Positions 16,200 to 25,151 of a DNA stretch of 64,000 nucleotides are shown piece by piece. Origin of the DNA: Bin87 sp963666865 (GTDB lineage: Bacteria; Chloroflexota; Dehalococcoidia; Lucifugimonadales; UBA3495); assembly GCA_963666865.1 (NCBI GenBank), contig OY763072.1:372001-436000 (forward strand). The letters are read 5' to 3'. The notes under the pieces are model-generated. The model was given only the letters and a program-made list of their open reading frames with translations, was not told the origin of the DNA and searched no databases. The translations under genes and the position numbers were made by a program. Numbering within the stretch: the stretch's first letter is position 1; the number at the start of each line of letters is the position of its first letter.

Positions 16200-17399
16200 T
16201 CAGTCGGCCGGCAGGCCCATGGCCCGGTTGGCGCGGCGCTCGGCGCGTTCCAGATACCAGTCGTCCATGGTCATGGGGCTGCCCTTGCCGCCGCGACGGG
16301 CCATGATGACCTCGGACATGATGCTGACCGCCAGTTCTTCCGGTTCCAGCGCGCCGATGTCCAGACCAATGGGAGCGCGAACCTGGGCCAGCCTTTCGCG
16401 GGGCACGCCCTCCTGGAGCAGCCGTTGGTAAATCATCAGCGTCTTGCGCCGGCTGCCCAGCAGCCCGATGTAGCGGGCGCGGGTGGTCAACGCCGATTCC
16501 AGGGCCACGTCGTCGAACCAGTGGCCGCGAGACGCCACGACGATGAAGCTGTTGACGTTGATGTCCAGATGTTTAGCCCAGTCGGTGTAGGGCGTGACGA
16601 TGGTCTCCTCGGCGTAGGGGAACCGCTCCGGGTTGGCGAAGTCCTCCCGGTCGTCCACGATATAGACCCGGTAGCCCAGGCGGTGGGCCAGGTCGGCGGT
16701 GGCCTTGCCGACGTGGCCGCCGCCCACCATCACCAGCGTGGGTGGTGTGGTGAAACCCTCTATGAAGAGTTCGGTGTCGGCGTCCAAGTCCACGGATTCG
16801 TTGGCTCCGATGGAGGCGACGCGACCGCAGGCTTCCAGCGCGACCTCGTCCAGTTCCGCCGTGCCGATGCCGCCGGCGATGGACCCGTCGGAGCGCAGCA
16901 GCAGCTTGGCGCCCAGGGCCGCGGTGTCGCCGTCGGAGCGGACGATGGTGGCCAGGGCGGCCGGCTCCGCGCCGTCGTAAGCGCCCAGCAACTCATGGCC
17001 GATGTCGAAGAAGTCGTCGGTTTCCCAGAAGGGTTCCAGGTAGAAGTACATGGTGCCGCCGCAAACCAGGCCGTCGCGGGCGGCGATGTCCTCGTTGAGG
17101 TAGTAGTCCTTGAACTCCGGGCCGCCGTGGTTGCGCAGGATTTCGCGGGCGGCAAACCAGATGTCGCCCTCCACGCAGCCGCCGCCCAGAGTGCCCACGG
17201 CGGAGCCGTTCTCCCGGACGAGGAGCATCGCGCCGGCCTTCTGCGGCGTGGATCCCTTGGTGCGGACCACCGTAGCCAGCACGCAGGGATTCCCGGATTC
17301 CAACTGATTGACCGCTTCCTGAATTACTTCGCGCACGCCAACACCTGCCTGATTGCCTGATTCCGGCGTATTTTGCCAATCCCGCGGGCGATGAGCCAT
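16200..17399 (-). CDS. XdhC/CoxF-family molybdenum-enzyme maturation protein
   Basis: 399 residues. The N-terminal XdhC/CoxI domain (about 20-90) has PCVLATVVRTKGSTPQKAGA and GTLGGGCVEGDIWFAAREIL; the C-terminal Rossmann domain (about 215-340) has PTLVMVGGGHVGKATADLAH, ASRGHWFDDVALESAL and YIGLLGSRRKTLMIYQRLL. Family members deliver sulfurated molybdenum cofactor to xanthine-dehydrogenase/CO-dehydrogenase-type enzymes; no such enzyme is in this window. The start may be ATG 17399 or an internal GTG about 21 codons in (VREVIQEAVN), which gives a more usual N-terminus. First gene of the presumed operon with the 91-residue protein and oxidase. Confidence 0.92.
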   Translation of the reverse strand: MAHRPRDWQNTPESGNQAGVGVREVIQEAVNQLESGNPCVLATVVRTKGSTPQKAGAMLLVRENGSAVGTLGGGCVEGDIWFAAREILRNHGGPEFKDYYLNEDIAARDGLVCGGTMYFYLEPFWETDDFFDIGHELLGAYDGAEPAALATIVRSDGDTAALGAKLLLRSDGSIAGGIGTAELDEVALEACGRVASIGANESVDLDADTELFIEGFTTPPTLVMVGGGHVGKATADLAHRLGYRVYIVDDREDFANPERFPYAEETIVTPYTDWAKHLDINVNSFIVVASRGHWFDDVALESALTTRARYIGLLGSRRKTLMIYQRLLQEGVPRERLAQVRAPIGLDIGALEPEELAVSIMSEVIMARRGGKGSPMTMDDWYLERAERRANRAMGLPAD

Positions 17400-17469
17400 C
17401 GCGAGGGATTGATGGACGTATTATAACTTAACGGCGGCGGTAGGTCTCATAAGGTGCCGGGCCCCTCGT

Positions 17470-17853
17470 TCACGCCTCCAGCGTGGCGACATCGTACCGC
17501 CGCACGGTGGCGTCCTCGGTCACCAATATCAGACCCTCGGCCTGCGCTTGCGCCACCAGCATACGGTCGAAAGGGTCCCGGTGAATGCGGGGGAGTTGAG
17601 CCGCCAGTTCCCCGTGAACGAACGTGACCGGTAGTTCCTTCAGACCCGCCAGCGCAATCTCCGCTATCAGGTTATCGGGGGTCTGTAGCCTTCCCAACGC
17701 GCGTTTGATGGCAATTTCCCAGAAGGTAGCTGCGCTGACAAAGACCTCGTTGTCGGGGTCCGCAATGGTCGCTCGAGTGGCGGCGGTCAGTCTGGCGTTA
17801 TCGGCGAGCGCCCACAGCAGCACATGGGTGTCCAGTAGCAACCGGAGCATCAT
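17470..17853 (-). CDS. PIN-domain toxin, VapC-like
   Basis: 127 residues. The acidic PIN residues are visible: D in RLLLDTHVLLWAL, E in AATFWEIAIKRALGRL, D in HRDPFDRMLVAQAQ and D in LVTEDATVRRY. PIN toxins are Mg-dependent RNases that usually cut tRNA or rRNA. The gene overlaps its antitoxin by four bases (ATGA), with the antitoxin first, the standard arrangement. Confidence 0.92.
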   Translation of the reverse strand: MMLRLLLDTHVLLWALADNARLTAATRATIADPDNEVFVSAATFWEIAIKRALGRLQTPDNLIAEIALAGLKELPVTFVHGELAAQLPRIHRDPFDRMLVAQAQAEGLILVTEDATVRRYDVATLEA

Positions 17854-18113
17854 TCCTCGTCAGGAAATATCCGGCTGTTTTCAAATAGTTCAATAATCTC
17901 CTGGGGCGTTTCATCAAAATCCGGCGCAATCCAAATCTGCCCCTTGAGCCGCCCAAGTTGCCGCTCTTTCTTTGCTCCCGCCGGTTCTGCCCAGTACGGC
18001 GTCAAGGTCAGGTAGGGCTTGCCGTCCTTGGCAATTACGATTTCCTCGCCCTGCCAGGCCAGTTCGCCCAATTCGGCAAGGCGTTTCTCGGCTTCATTGA
18101 TATTGATTTGCAT
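17850..18113 (-). CDS. Phd/YefM-type antitoxin
   Basis: 87 residues. The first 60 match the Phd/YefM antitoxin pattern: MQININEAEKRLAELGELAW, GEEIVIAKDGKPYLTLTPYW. The acidic tail DFDETPQEIIELFENSRIFP would wrap the toxin. ATG 18113 is chosen over upstream in-frame codons because the family begins with MQIN-like residues; GAGG lies about ten bases upstream. Binds the partner PIN toxin and represses the operon. Confidence 0.9.
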   Translation of the reverse strand: MQININEAEKRLAELGELAWQGEEIVIAKDGKPYLTLTPYWAEPAGAKKERQLGRLKGQIWIAPDFDETPQEIIELFENSRIFPDEE

Positions 18114-18263
18114 GGCAAACATCCTCAACCCACATGGTAGCAAGTGTGGTTTCAAATTGTCGTTGGGCTGACCCTTTGCGGGCAACAGGAGACGGGAGGG
18201 TTGCCACGAGGATGATGATCCATCGGTGTTCGAGAGGCGCGTCGGACGACGCGGTTAGTTAGT

Positions 18264-18833
18264 CTAGCGTCGGCGGCGGAACAACTGCCAGACTGATACG
18301 CTGAAATCTGGCAAGAGATCGCCGCCGTCGAGGGTGTCATCCTCGTCCAATACCACCGGCGGCGCGCCGGGCCGGTATCGCGTGACGGTGACCGTTGCCG
18401 GGTTGGGAACCCAGACTTCCCGCGCGCCGAAGTTGAGCCACATCTGAGCCTTATCGGACAGCAGGCGGTCGGAGCGGGAGTTGCTGGGGGATTCAACTTC
18501 AACGCAGAGGTCGGGCGTCAGGTTGGGAAAGCCTATGGTTCCGGAAGGGATGCGTCCCGGCGCGAACCAGGCCACGTCTGGGCAACGCACAGTGTCAGGG
18601 TTGGATTCCAGCCGATAGCCGGGTTCGCCAACGCGAGTTTCGCCGTAATCGGTGGTCTCGGTGTAGAGATACAGCCGGCCATGGGTTTCGGATACGGTTA
18701 TGGCATGAGGGTCGCCAGTGCCCACTTCTTTCTCCGTCAGGACGCCTCGGATTAGTTCGTAACGCTTGCCGGGAATCCGATCCATCTCCAGGAATTCGTC
18801 GGCAGTCATCAGGCGCGGTTTGATGGTGGTCAT
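18264..18833 (-). CDS. Uma2-family putative restriction-endonuclease-fold protein
   Basis: 189 residues. Typical Uma2 start MTADEFLEMDRIPGKRYELI, then GEPGYRLESNPDTVRCPDVA and PDLCVEVESPSNSRSDRLLS, ending in GAREVWVPNPATVTVTRYR. Uma2 proteins have a PD-(D/E)XK fold and are abundant in Cyanobacteria and Chloroflexota; their biological role is unsettled. Here the usual VEVKSP is VEVESP, so a Lys is replaced by Glu. ATG 18833 is preferred to the upstream ATG 18857. One of three Uma2 genes in the window. Confidence 0.88.
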   Translation of the reverse strand: MTTIKPRLMTADEFLEMDRIPGKRYELIRGVLTEKEVGTGDPHAITVSETHGRLYLYTETTDYGETRVGEPGYRLESNPDTVRCPDVAWFAPGRIPSGTIGFPNLTPDLCVEVESPSNSRSDRLLSDKAQMWLNFGAREVWVPNPATVTVTRYRPGAPPVVLDEDDTLDGGDLLPDFSVSVWQLFRRRR

Positions 18834-19022
18834 CTTTCGCCTCAGCATAGCGGGCAAAGCTGGCCCGGGTTTGGCTCATTATACGCCATGGGCCGGCGGC
18901 TGTTCCCTGCGCCGGGTGACGGTGGCAGCCCCATTCGGCAATCGTGTATCATTGCCCGGCATATACCAATTGGCTAACTCTTTCCGTTATTCCGCATTCC
19001 CCTGAACCCGAACGGCGGTGTG

Positions 19023-20165
19023 ATGATGACTATGACCAGGCGACGAGTTACCAAGCCCGTGTACGTTGGCGGCGTGAAGGTCGGCGGCGATGCTGACATC
19101 ACCGTCCAGTCCATGACCAAGACCGACACCCGCGACGTGAAGGCCACCGTGCGGCAGATCCATGAGCTGGAGGAGGCCGGCTGCGAGATAATCCGCTCCG
19201 CCGTGCCCGACATGGAAGCCGCCAAGGCCATGGCAGAGATCAAGAAGCAAATCCATATCCCCCTGGTGGCCGACATACACTTCCACTACCAGTTGGCGCT
19301 GGAGTGCGCCGACGGCGGGGTCGATTGCCTGCGTCTTAACCCCGGCAACCTGCGCAACGAGGACCAGGTGCGCCAGGTGGTGCAGGCGGCCAAGGAGCGG
19401 AACATTCCCATCCGCATCGGCGTCAACTTCGGCAGCCTACCGCCGGTGGGCGGCATCGGGCGCACCCGCGGCTTCTCCCGCCACATGGACCTGGTGAACC
19501 GGCTGCCCAAGGCCGGCGAGGCCCAGGCCGGCGACTACAGCGTGGTTGACCACATGGTCGCCACCGCCCTCTGGGAAATCAGCCTGCTGGAGGAGCAGGA
19601 CTTTGACCAGATCAAGATTTCCATGAAGGCTTTTGACGTGCCCACCACCGTCGAAGCCTACCGCCGGCTGGGCGAGATGGTGCCCTACCCGCTGCACCTG
19701 GGCATCACGGAGGCCGGCACGGCCAAGTCCGGTTCCATCCGCACCGCCGTGGGCCTGGGGGTGCTGCTGTACGAGGGCATCGGCGACACCATCCGGGTGT
19801 CCTTGAGCGACGACAGCGTAGAGGAAGTCATCGCCGGCTATGAGATTCTCAAGTCGCTGAACCTGCGGGACAAGGGCACGACCATGGTGGCCTGCCCCAG
19901 CTGCGGCCGGGCCGACGTGGACATCCGCAAGTTGGCCAATGACGTGGACGCGCTGCTGAAGAAGACGGACAAAAACATCAAGGTGGCCGTGATGGGCTGC
20001 GAGGTGAACGGCCCCGGCGAGGCCAAGGACGCCGACGTGGGCATCGCGGCCGGCGCCGGCCGCGCCATCATCTTCCGCAAGGGCGAGAAGATCCGAGTGG
20101 TGCCGGAAGACGAAATGCTGACCGCGCTGATGGAGGAGATTGAGAAGACGCCGGTCAAAGCCTGA
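19023..20165 (+). CDS. ispG: 4-hydroxy-3-methylbut-2-en-1-yl diphosphate synthase (flavodoxin/ferredoxin)
   Basis: 380 residues, the short bacterial IspG (GcpE). It converts MEcPP to HMBPP in the MEP isoprenoid pathway, using a [4Fe-4S] cluster. Visible: TIM-barrel start VYVGGVKVGGDADITVQSMT, PLVADIHFHYQLALECADGG, LRLNPGNLRNEDQV, and cluster Cys in VACPSCGRADVD and VMGCEVNGPGEAKDADVGI. Start codons cluster at GTG 19020, ATG 19023, 19026 and 19032; the exact one is unclear and the ribosome site is weak. It stands apart from other isoprenoid genes here. Confidence 0.97.
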   Translation: MMTMTRRRVTKPVYVGGVKVGGDADITVQSMTKTDTRDVKATVRQIHELEEAGCEIIRSAVPDMEAAKAMAEIKKQIHIPLVADIHFHYQLALECADGGVDCLRLNPGNLRNEDQVRQVVQAAKERNIPIRIGVNFGSLPPVGGIGRTRGFSRHMDLVNRLPKAGEAQAGDYSVVDHMVATALWEISLLEEQDFDQIKISMKAFDVPTTVEAYRRLGEMVPYPLHLGITEAGTAKSGSIRTAVGLGVLLYEGIGDTIRVSLSDDSVEEVIAGYEILKSLNLRDKGTTMVACPSCGRADVDIRKLANDVDALLKKTDKNIKVAVMGCEVNGPGEAKDADVGIAAGAGRAIIFRKGEKIRVVPEDEMLTALMEEIEKTPVKA

Positions 20166-20171
20166 TCACTC

Positions 20172-20474
20172 ATGTATGAAATCCAGCAAACCCCAGAGTT
20201 CAGTAGGTGGCTGGGCAGGCTGGACTCCACGATTTCAGACCAGATTCTCCAAGTGCTTGACCGCATGGCGCGAGGCAATTGGGGAGATTATAAACCTGTC
20301 GCTGGCGCGCCAGGGGTATTTGAGCGGCGTTTGATGGGCACAGGTCCGGGCATCAGACTATATTTCTGCCGGCAGGGTAGGAAACTGGTGCTATTCCTGA
20401 TTGGCGGAGACAAAGCATCCCAACAACGCTCGGACATTGGCCAAGCCCGCCATCTCCGGGAACGCTACTCATAG
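20172..20474 (+). CDS. RelE/ParE-superfamily toxin, HigB/killer-protein-like
   Basis: 100 residues. MYEIQQTPEFSRWLGRLDST, ILQVLDRMARGNWGDYKPVA, GVFERRLMGTGPGIRLYFCR and KLVLFLIGGDKASQQRSDIG follow the layout of the 'addiction module killer protein' group. These are mRNA interferases or gyrase-type inhibitors. It starts six bases after ispG and precedes by 11 bp a gene whose N-terminus looks like the antitoxin of this group, so toxin-first order as in higBA. Confidence 0.88.
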   Translation: MYEIQQTPEFSRWLGRLDSTISDQILQVLDRMARGNWGDYKPVAGAPGVFERRLMGTGPGIRLYFCRQGRKLVLFLIGGDKASQQRSDIGQARHLRERYS

Positions 20475-20485
20475 AGGAGAAAACA

Positions 20486-21088
20486 ATGGCCCTCATCAGG
20501 CATGATGATTACGTCAGAGATCGGGCAAACCGAGATCCCGAGTTTGCCCGGTTGCGTCGTCAAACTGCAATGGATCTCCTGGACGGCAACGACGAGGACC
20601 GCAGGATTGCATTGCGCATACTCCGAGTCCAGCTTGGCCTCTCCGAGGATGAAATACAGGCCCTTCGGGCTGCCCAGGCGGACGCTCCGCGTGACGCGGC
20701 TTACTTCGTCAGATTCGGCAACTACAAACTGGATGCCTGCGATTACGCCGCCGCTATTGCCAACTACGACCGCGCTATTGCACTGGCCCCGGGTGACGCG
20801 GATGCCTATCACAGCCGGGGCATCGCCAAAGATGGACAGGAAGATTACGCCGGCGCCATCGCTGACTTTGACCGCGCCATTGCGCTGGCCCCGGATGACG
20901 CGGATGCCTATCACAGCCGGGGCATCGCCAAAAATGGACAGGGAGATTACGCCGGCGCCATCGCCGACTACGACCGCGTCATTGCGCTGGACCCGGACAA
21001 CGTAGCAGTCTATGAGGACCGGGCCGCTGCCAAAGTTGCCCTGGCCGGTCACGCCGGCGCACTCGAACCCAAAGAGGCCGCCGTATGA
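20486..21088 (+). CDS. antitoxin-like N-terminus joined to TPR repeats
   Basis: 200 residues. Residues 1-55 (MALIRHDDYVRDRANRDPEF, QTAMDLLDGNDEDRRIALRI) follow the pattern of HigA-like partners of killer toxins (MALTRDFKETVKARAQRDP-type). The expected Cro/C1 helix-turn-helix is absent. Instead residues about 65-185 are three TPR units of the form AYHSRGIAK-(N/D)GQ-DYAGAIADYDRAIALAPDD. It would bind the upstream toxin if the N-terminus still does so. A ribosome site (AGAGGAG) precedes ATG 20486. Its stop overlaps the next start by ATGA. The TPR style is the same as in the 680-residue protein at 22461-24503, suggesting recombination between them. Confidence 0.75.
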   Translation: MALIRHDDYVRDRANRDPEFARLRRQTAMDLLDGNDEDRRIALRILRVQLGLSEDEIQALRAAQADAPRDAAYFVRFGNYKLDACDYAAAIANYDRAIALAPGDADAYHSRGIAKDGQEDYAGAIADFDRAIALAPDDADAYHSRGIAKNGQGDYAGAIADYDRVIALDPDNVAVYEDRAAAKVALAGHAGALEPKEAAV

Positions 21089-22358
21089 CCACGACCACCG
21101 TGCCCGCCGCTGAGGCAATCGCCCCCTTCGACGTAGCCGCCCTGGAAGACCTGGGCATCCCCGCGTTGCCCACCGAGCGGGAGGCGTTGCGCCGTCACCT
21201 GCTGGACGCCATCGCCCGCATCCGGCCCATCCTGGAGCCGACGCCGAGGCCAACGACGCCGGCGAGACGCTGGCCTGGTCGTCGGTGGTCGCGCTGTACC
21301 GGGAGGGTCTGATGTCGCTGAAAGTGCCCCGGGAGCTGGGCGGGCCGGAGTGCGACCCGCTGCTGTACCTGGAGCTGTGCGACGAACTTTGCTACATCAA
21401 CCCGTCGGCCGGCTGGTGCGCGTTCATCAACAGCACCAGCGCTTCGTGGCTGGGAGCGTTTCTGCCCGACGCCGGCGTGGAGCGTATTTTTGGTGACCGA
21501 TCTTTGACTAATCAGCCTTTGACCAGTCAACGGATGCCCATTGCTTCGGGCGCGATCATTCCCCGTGGCCTGGCGACGCCGGTTGACGGCGGCTGGCGGG
21601 TCAGCGGGCGGTGGCCCTTCGCCAGCGGCTCGGCCCATTCGTCCTGGCTGCTGGCCGGTTTCCGCATCGTGCGAGACGATCAGCCGGGGCCGGAGCACAT
21701 GATTTTCGCCGCGCCCATCGAGGACGTGCAGTTCCTGGACAACTGGCAGGTGATGGGCTTGCAGGGCACGGGCAGCCGGGATTTTGTGTTCACCGACTAT
21801 TTCGTGTCCGAGGATTTGGCCTTTGACCTGATGTCCACCGACCCGCGCAAGGGCGGCCCGCTGTTCTGGCTGGGACGGCCGGGTTTCGTTACGCCGGACC
21901 ACGCTTCCTTTGCGTTGGGCGTAGCCCGCCGCGCTTTGGACGAGATCGCGTTGCAGGCCGGCTCCTACCAGCGTGGCTACCTGGCCTCGCCCATCGCCCA
22001 GCGGGGCGCGTTGCAGCATGACCTGGGCAAGTGTGACCAGCAGCTACGCGCCGCCCGCGCCCTGTGCCGCGAGGCGATAGAAGACGCCTGGGAGTTCTGC
22101 CGGCGCCACGAGCGTCCCGACCTGGAACGGCAGCTGCGCCTGCGCGGCGCGTGCGTCTATGCCACCGACGTAGCCTGCCAGGTAACCACCACCGCCTTCC
22201 GCTACGGCGGCGGCAACGCCATCTACAACGACCGCATCCTGCAACGCTGCCTGCGCGACATCAACGCCGCCGCCCAGCACTTCATGGTCAACACCAGCGC
22301 CTACGACAACCTGGGCCAGTTCCGACTGGGAATGACGGGCGTGAACCCGATGGGGTAG
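21085..22358 (+). pseudogene. acyl-CoA-dehydrogenase-fold flavin monooxygenase-like protein, apparent frameshift
   Basis: The first 51 codons (LRRHLLDAIARIRPILE) and the rest (WSSVVALYREGLMSLKVPRE, DELCYINPSAGWCAFINST, LDNWQVMGLQGTGSRDFVF) are in different frames. Restoring one G at 21236-21237 (GAG GCC) gives DAEANDAGETLAWSSVVAL and an otherwise intact protein of about 424 residues. The fold and GLQGTGS-type motif match class-D flavin monooxygenases (HsaA/DszC/HpaB-oxygenase group) rather than true acyl-CoA dehydrogenases. A short insertion RSLTNQPLTSQR at 21499-21534 interrupts the usual 'FGD-MPIASG' segment. ATG 21085 overlaps the TPR gene stop. A sequencing indel is likely; the gene may be functional. 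Confidence 0.75.
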
Positions 22359-22460
22359 GAGTCCCATTCAGAATTGCCGTTGCCCTGATGAGTTTGCCAC
22401 TATCGATGTGCCGATATAACTCCGCAGGCCAACAGAACCGAGCGAATATGTGAGGTCAAT

Positions 22461-24503
22461 ATGACAAGCCCAGATCAGTCCAATGCCCAACGAGAGGCAG
22501 TGACTTACTCCCGTTACGGGGCTGAAAGATCGAACGAAGGCGATTATGCCGAGGCTATCGCGGACTTGGACCGCGCCATCGCCCTCAATCCCGACTATCC
22601 GCCGGCTTATAGTAATCGTGGTTCTGCCAAACTGGACGCGGGTGATTATGACGGGGCTATCGCGGACTGCGATCGCGCCATCGCCCTCGACTCAAACTAT
22701 GCGCTGGCTTACTACAATCGTGGCACTGCCAAACAACTGAAAGGCAATAACGATGAGGCAATAGCCGATTTGGACCGAGCTATCGATCTGAACCCAGACA
22801 TCTCAGAGGCTTACGTCAGTCGGGGCAACGCTAAAGCAGACAGTGAGGATTATGATGGGGCCATTCTTGACTACGATCGGGCCCTCACCCTTAGACCACT
22901 CTATGCGTTGGCATACCACAACCGGGCCAACGCTAAAGCAGGCAATGGCGATTGTGATGGCGCTATCGCTGATTACGACCGTGTCATTGCCCTCACCCCC
23001 TACGACTGTGGCCCTTACCACGACCGCGCCAGCGCCAAACTAGAAAAAGGCGATTATGCAGCCGCTATTGCCGACTACGACCACGCTATCTCTCTCGATC
23101 CTGACTATGCGCTATGGTACTACGAGCAGGCGGTCTTTGTTCATCCCCGCGACGCATTGGCGTACCGGAACCGAGGCTTTGCCAAAGAGTGCAAAGGCGA
23201 TAGTTTCTCCGCCATTACCGACTATGACTTGGCTATCGTCCTTGCCGAATATTACGAGAGCCATGGTATCACTTACCCCCTTGGAGCAACGATATTTTTA
23301 AACCGGGGCAATGCCAAAAGCCGGCAGCGCGACATCCCCGGTGCTATCGCCGACTTCAACCATGCCATCGTACTCGACCCGGACTACGTAGCTGCCTACA
23401 ACAACCGGGGCATTGCCAAAAGCGCACAAGGCGACTATGCCGGAGCCATCGTTGATTATGACCGCGCCATCACATTAGACCCTAATGATGTGGGTGCTTA
23501 CAGCAACCGTGGCCTTGACAAAAAGAACCAAGGTGACCTTCGCGGGGCCATTGCTGATTTCAACTGCGCCATCGCCCTGAACCCCGAATTTGCGATAGCC
23601 TACCACAACCGGGGTATCGCCAAAATGCAGATGGGTAACTACACCGGGGCAATTGCCGATTACGACCACGCCGTCTCTATCAATCCTGATGATGAGGACG
23701 CGTACTACAACCGGGGCCTCGTCAAAACGCAGATGAATAACTACACCGGAGCAATTGCCGATTACGACCGCGCTATTACCCTCAACCCTGAATTTGCTAC
23801 AGCTTATAACAGCCGGGGCAGTGCCAAAAGCCACCAAGGCGACATCCCCGGAGCCATCGCTGATTACGACCATGCCATCGCGCTCGCCCCCCACTACGTA
23901 GATGCCTACAACAACCGGGGCAGTGCCAAAAGCCACCAAGGCGATATCCCCGGTGCCATCGCCGACTTTAACCAGGCCATCGCGCTCGACCCCGACAATG
24001 TAGATGCCTACTACAACCGGGGCATCGCCAAACGATGGCGGGACGACATCCCCGGCGCTATCGTCGATTACGACCAGGCCATCGCGCTCGACCCTGACAA
24101 TGTGGATGCCTACATCAACCGGGGCATTGCCAAACAATGGTGGAACGACATCCCCGGCGCCATCGCCGATTACGACCACGCCATCGCCCTCAATCCCGAC
24201 CTCCCTGCGGCCTACTACGGCCGGGGCATTGCTAAACGACGGAGGGGCGACATCCCCGGTGCCATCGCCGATTACGACCGTGCCATCGCGCTCGACCCCG
24301 ACTACGCAGATGCCTACAACAACCGGGGCAGTGCCAAAAGCGACCAGGGCGACATCCCCGGCGCCATCGCCGATTACGACCATGCCATCGCCCTTGACCC
24401 TAGAAACCATGAATTGATTGCCCGGCGGAACAGCATCCGCCGCCAGATGCATCAACCATCTAGAAACCCGCTCAGCAGATTCTTCGGTCTTTTCAAGCGC
24501 TAA
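22461..24503 (+). CDS. TPR protein with about 18 tandem repeats
   Basis: 680 residues, almost all tetratricopeptide repeats of 34 residues with the consensus AYYNRGIAK-x3-GDIPGAIADYDRAIALDPD. One unit near residues 215-230 is degenerate (ALWYYEQAVFVHPRDALAY). The last 35 residues are basic (IRRQMHQPSRNPLSRFFGLF). No signal peptide or membrane segment, so a cytoplasmic protein scaffold. Repeats in the second half are nearly identical in DNA, showing recent expansion; copy number may vary between strains. AGGT lies upstream of ATG 22461. It is unrelated to the preceding flavoprotein, but its TPRs match those in the gene at 20486-21088. Confidence 0.92.
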   Translation: MTSPDQSNAQREAVTYSRYGAERSNEGDYAEAIADLDRAIALNPDYPPAYSNRGSAKLDAGDYDGAIADCDRAIALDSNYALAYYNRGTAKQLKGNNDEAIADLDRAIDLNPDISEAYVSRGNAKADSEDYDGAILDYDRALTLRPLYALAYHNRANAKAGNGDCDGAIADYDRVIALTPYDCGPYHDRASAKLEKGDYAAAIADYDHAISLDPDYALWYYEQAVFVHPRDALAYRNRGFAKECKGDSFSAITDYDLAIVLAEYYESHGITYPLGATIFLNRGNAKSRQRDIPGAIADFNHAIVLDPDYVAAYNNRGIAKSAQGDYAGAIVDYDRAITLDPNDVGAYSNRGLDKKNQGDLRGAIADFNCAIALNPEFAIAYHNRGIAKMQMGNYTGAIADYDHAVSINPDDEDAYYNRGLVKTQMNNYTGAIADYDRAITLNPEFATAYNSRGSAKSHQGDIPGAIADYDHAIALAPHYVDAYNNRGSAKSHQGDIPGAIADFNQAIALDPDNVDAYYNRGIAKRWRDDIPGAIVDYDQAIALDPDNVDAYINRGIAKQWWNDIPGAIADYDHAIALNPDLPAAYYGRGIAKRRRGDIPGAIADYDRAIALDPDYADAYNNRGSAKSDQGDIPGAIADYDHAIALDPRNHELIARRNSIRRQMHQPSRNPLSRFFGLFKR

Positions 24504-24579
24504 ACGAAGTCTTAATCGCTTCGATGCAAGCACGGTGTTTGCGCTAAAATGATCCAACTCCTCGGACGGAGGTGGCGCG

Positions 24580-25114
24580 GTGGTCAGCATAAACCTGGAC
24601 GACCTTGACCATATAACGGCGGTGCGCCTGCGCGCCCGGGCCGCCGGCAACGAATGTTCGTCAGAGGAAGAGGCGCTGAACCTCCTGCGATTTGCGCTGG
24701 TGGAGCGTGGGATCCGGTTGCCGCCGCCTGAAGACTGGGTTCTGGCCATCCGCGAGCGATTCAAACCCCTCGGCATCGTTGATATCATAATCCCGCCGCG
24801 GAGCACGGGCGAGCCAATGCAGTGGATTTTTGAGGAGGACGATGACGAATGGGAAAAGAATAATCCGATACCTACCCCTGACGAGGCACTGGCCGATGAG
24901 CTCCGCATCCGAGCTCTCGCCAACGATTGCTCGGTAGAAGAAGAGGCGCTGAACGTTCTGCGCTTTGCGCTGGAAAAGCCGGCCCGCCCTGCCCCAGCCG
25001 AAGCACTTGGACGTGGCCATCAGCGAGCTGTTCAAAGACCTCGGCTTCGGGATGGAAGTCCGCCCTCGCAGCGAGGATCCCGACCCTGTAGTCCGATACT
25101 ATTGGCTTGACTAA
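24580..25114 (+). pseudogene. FitA-like ribbon-helix-helix antitoxin with two such units, apparent frameshift
   Basis: GTG 24580 follows GGAGGTGG. Unit 1 (SINLDDLDHITAVRLRARAA, SEEEALNLLRFAL) and unit 2 (ALADELRIRALANDCSVEEE, ALNVLRFALEKPA) are both FitA-like ribbon-helix-helix segments, each followed by a toxin-binding-type tail (IRERFKPLGIVDIIIPPRST). After residue 136 the frame should become LPQPKHLDVAISELFKDLGF and end VVRYYWLD, matching the next paralogue; removing one C from CCC at 24987-24989 restores it. No toxin gene follows it directly; the next gene is another antitoxin. A sequencing indel or a decayed solitary antitoxin. Confidence 0.7.
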
Positions 25115-25151
25115 GACGATAGTCGATAATGTTGTGAACGGAGGTGGCGCG

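Noticed and set aside
23475..24923. 482-codon minus-strand frame over the TPR gene
   Set aside because: Shadow of the TPR repeats; the product is a Val/Gly repeat without any family pattern.
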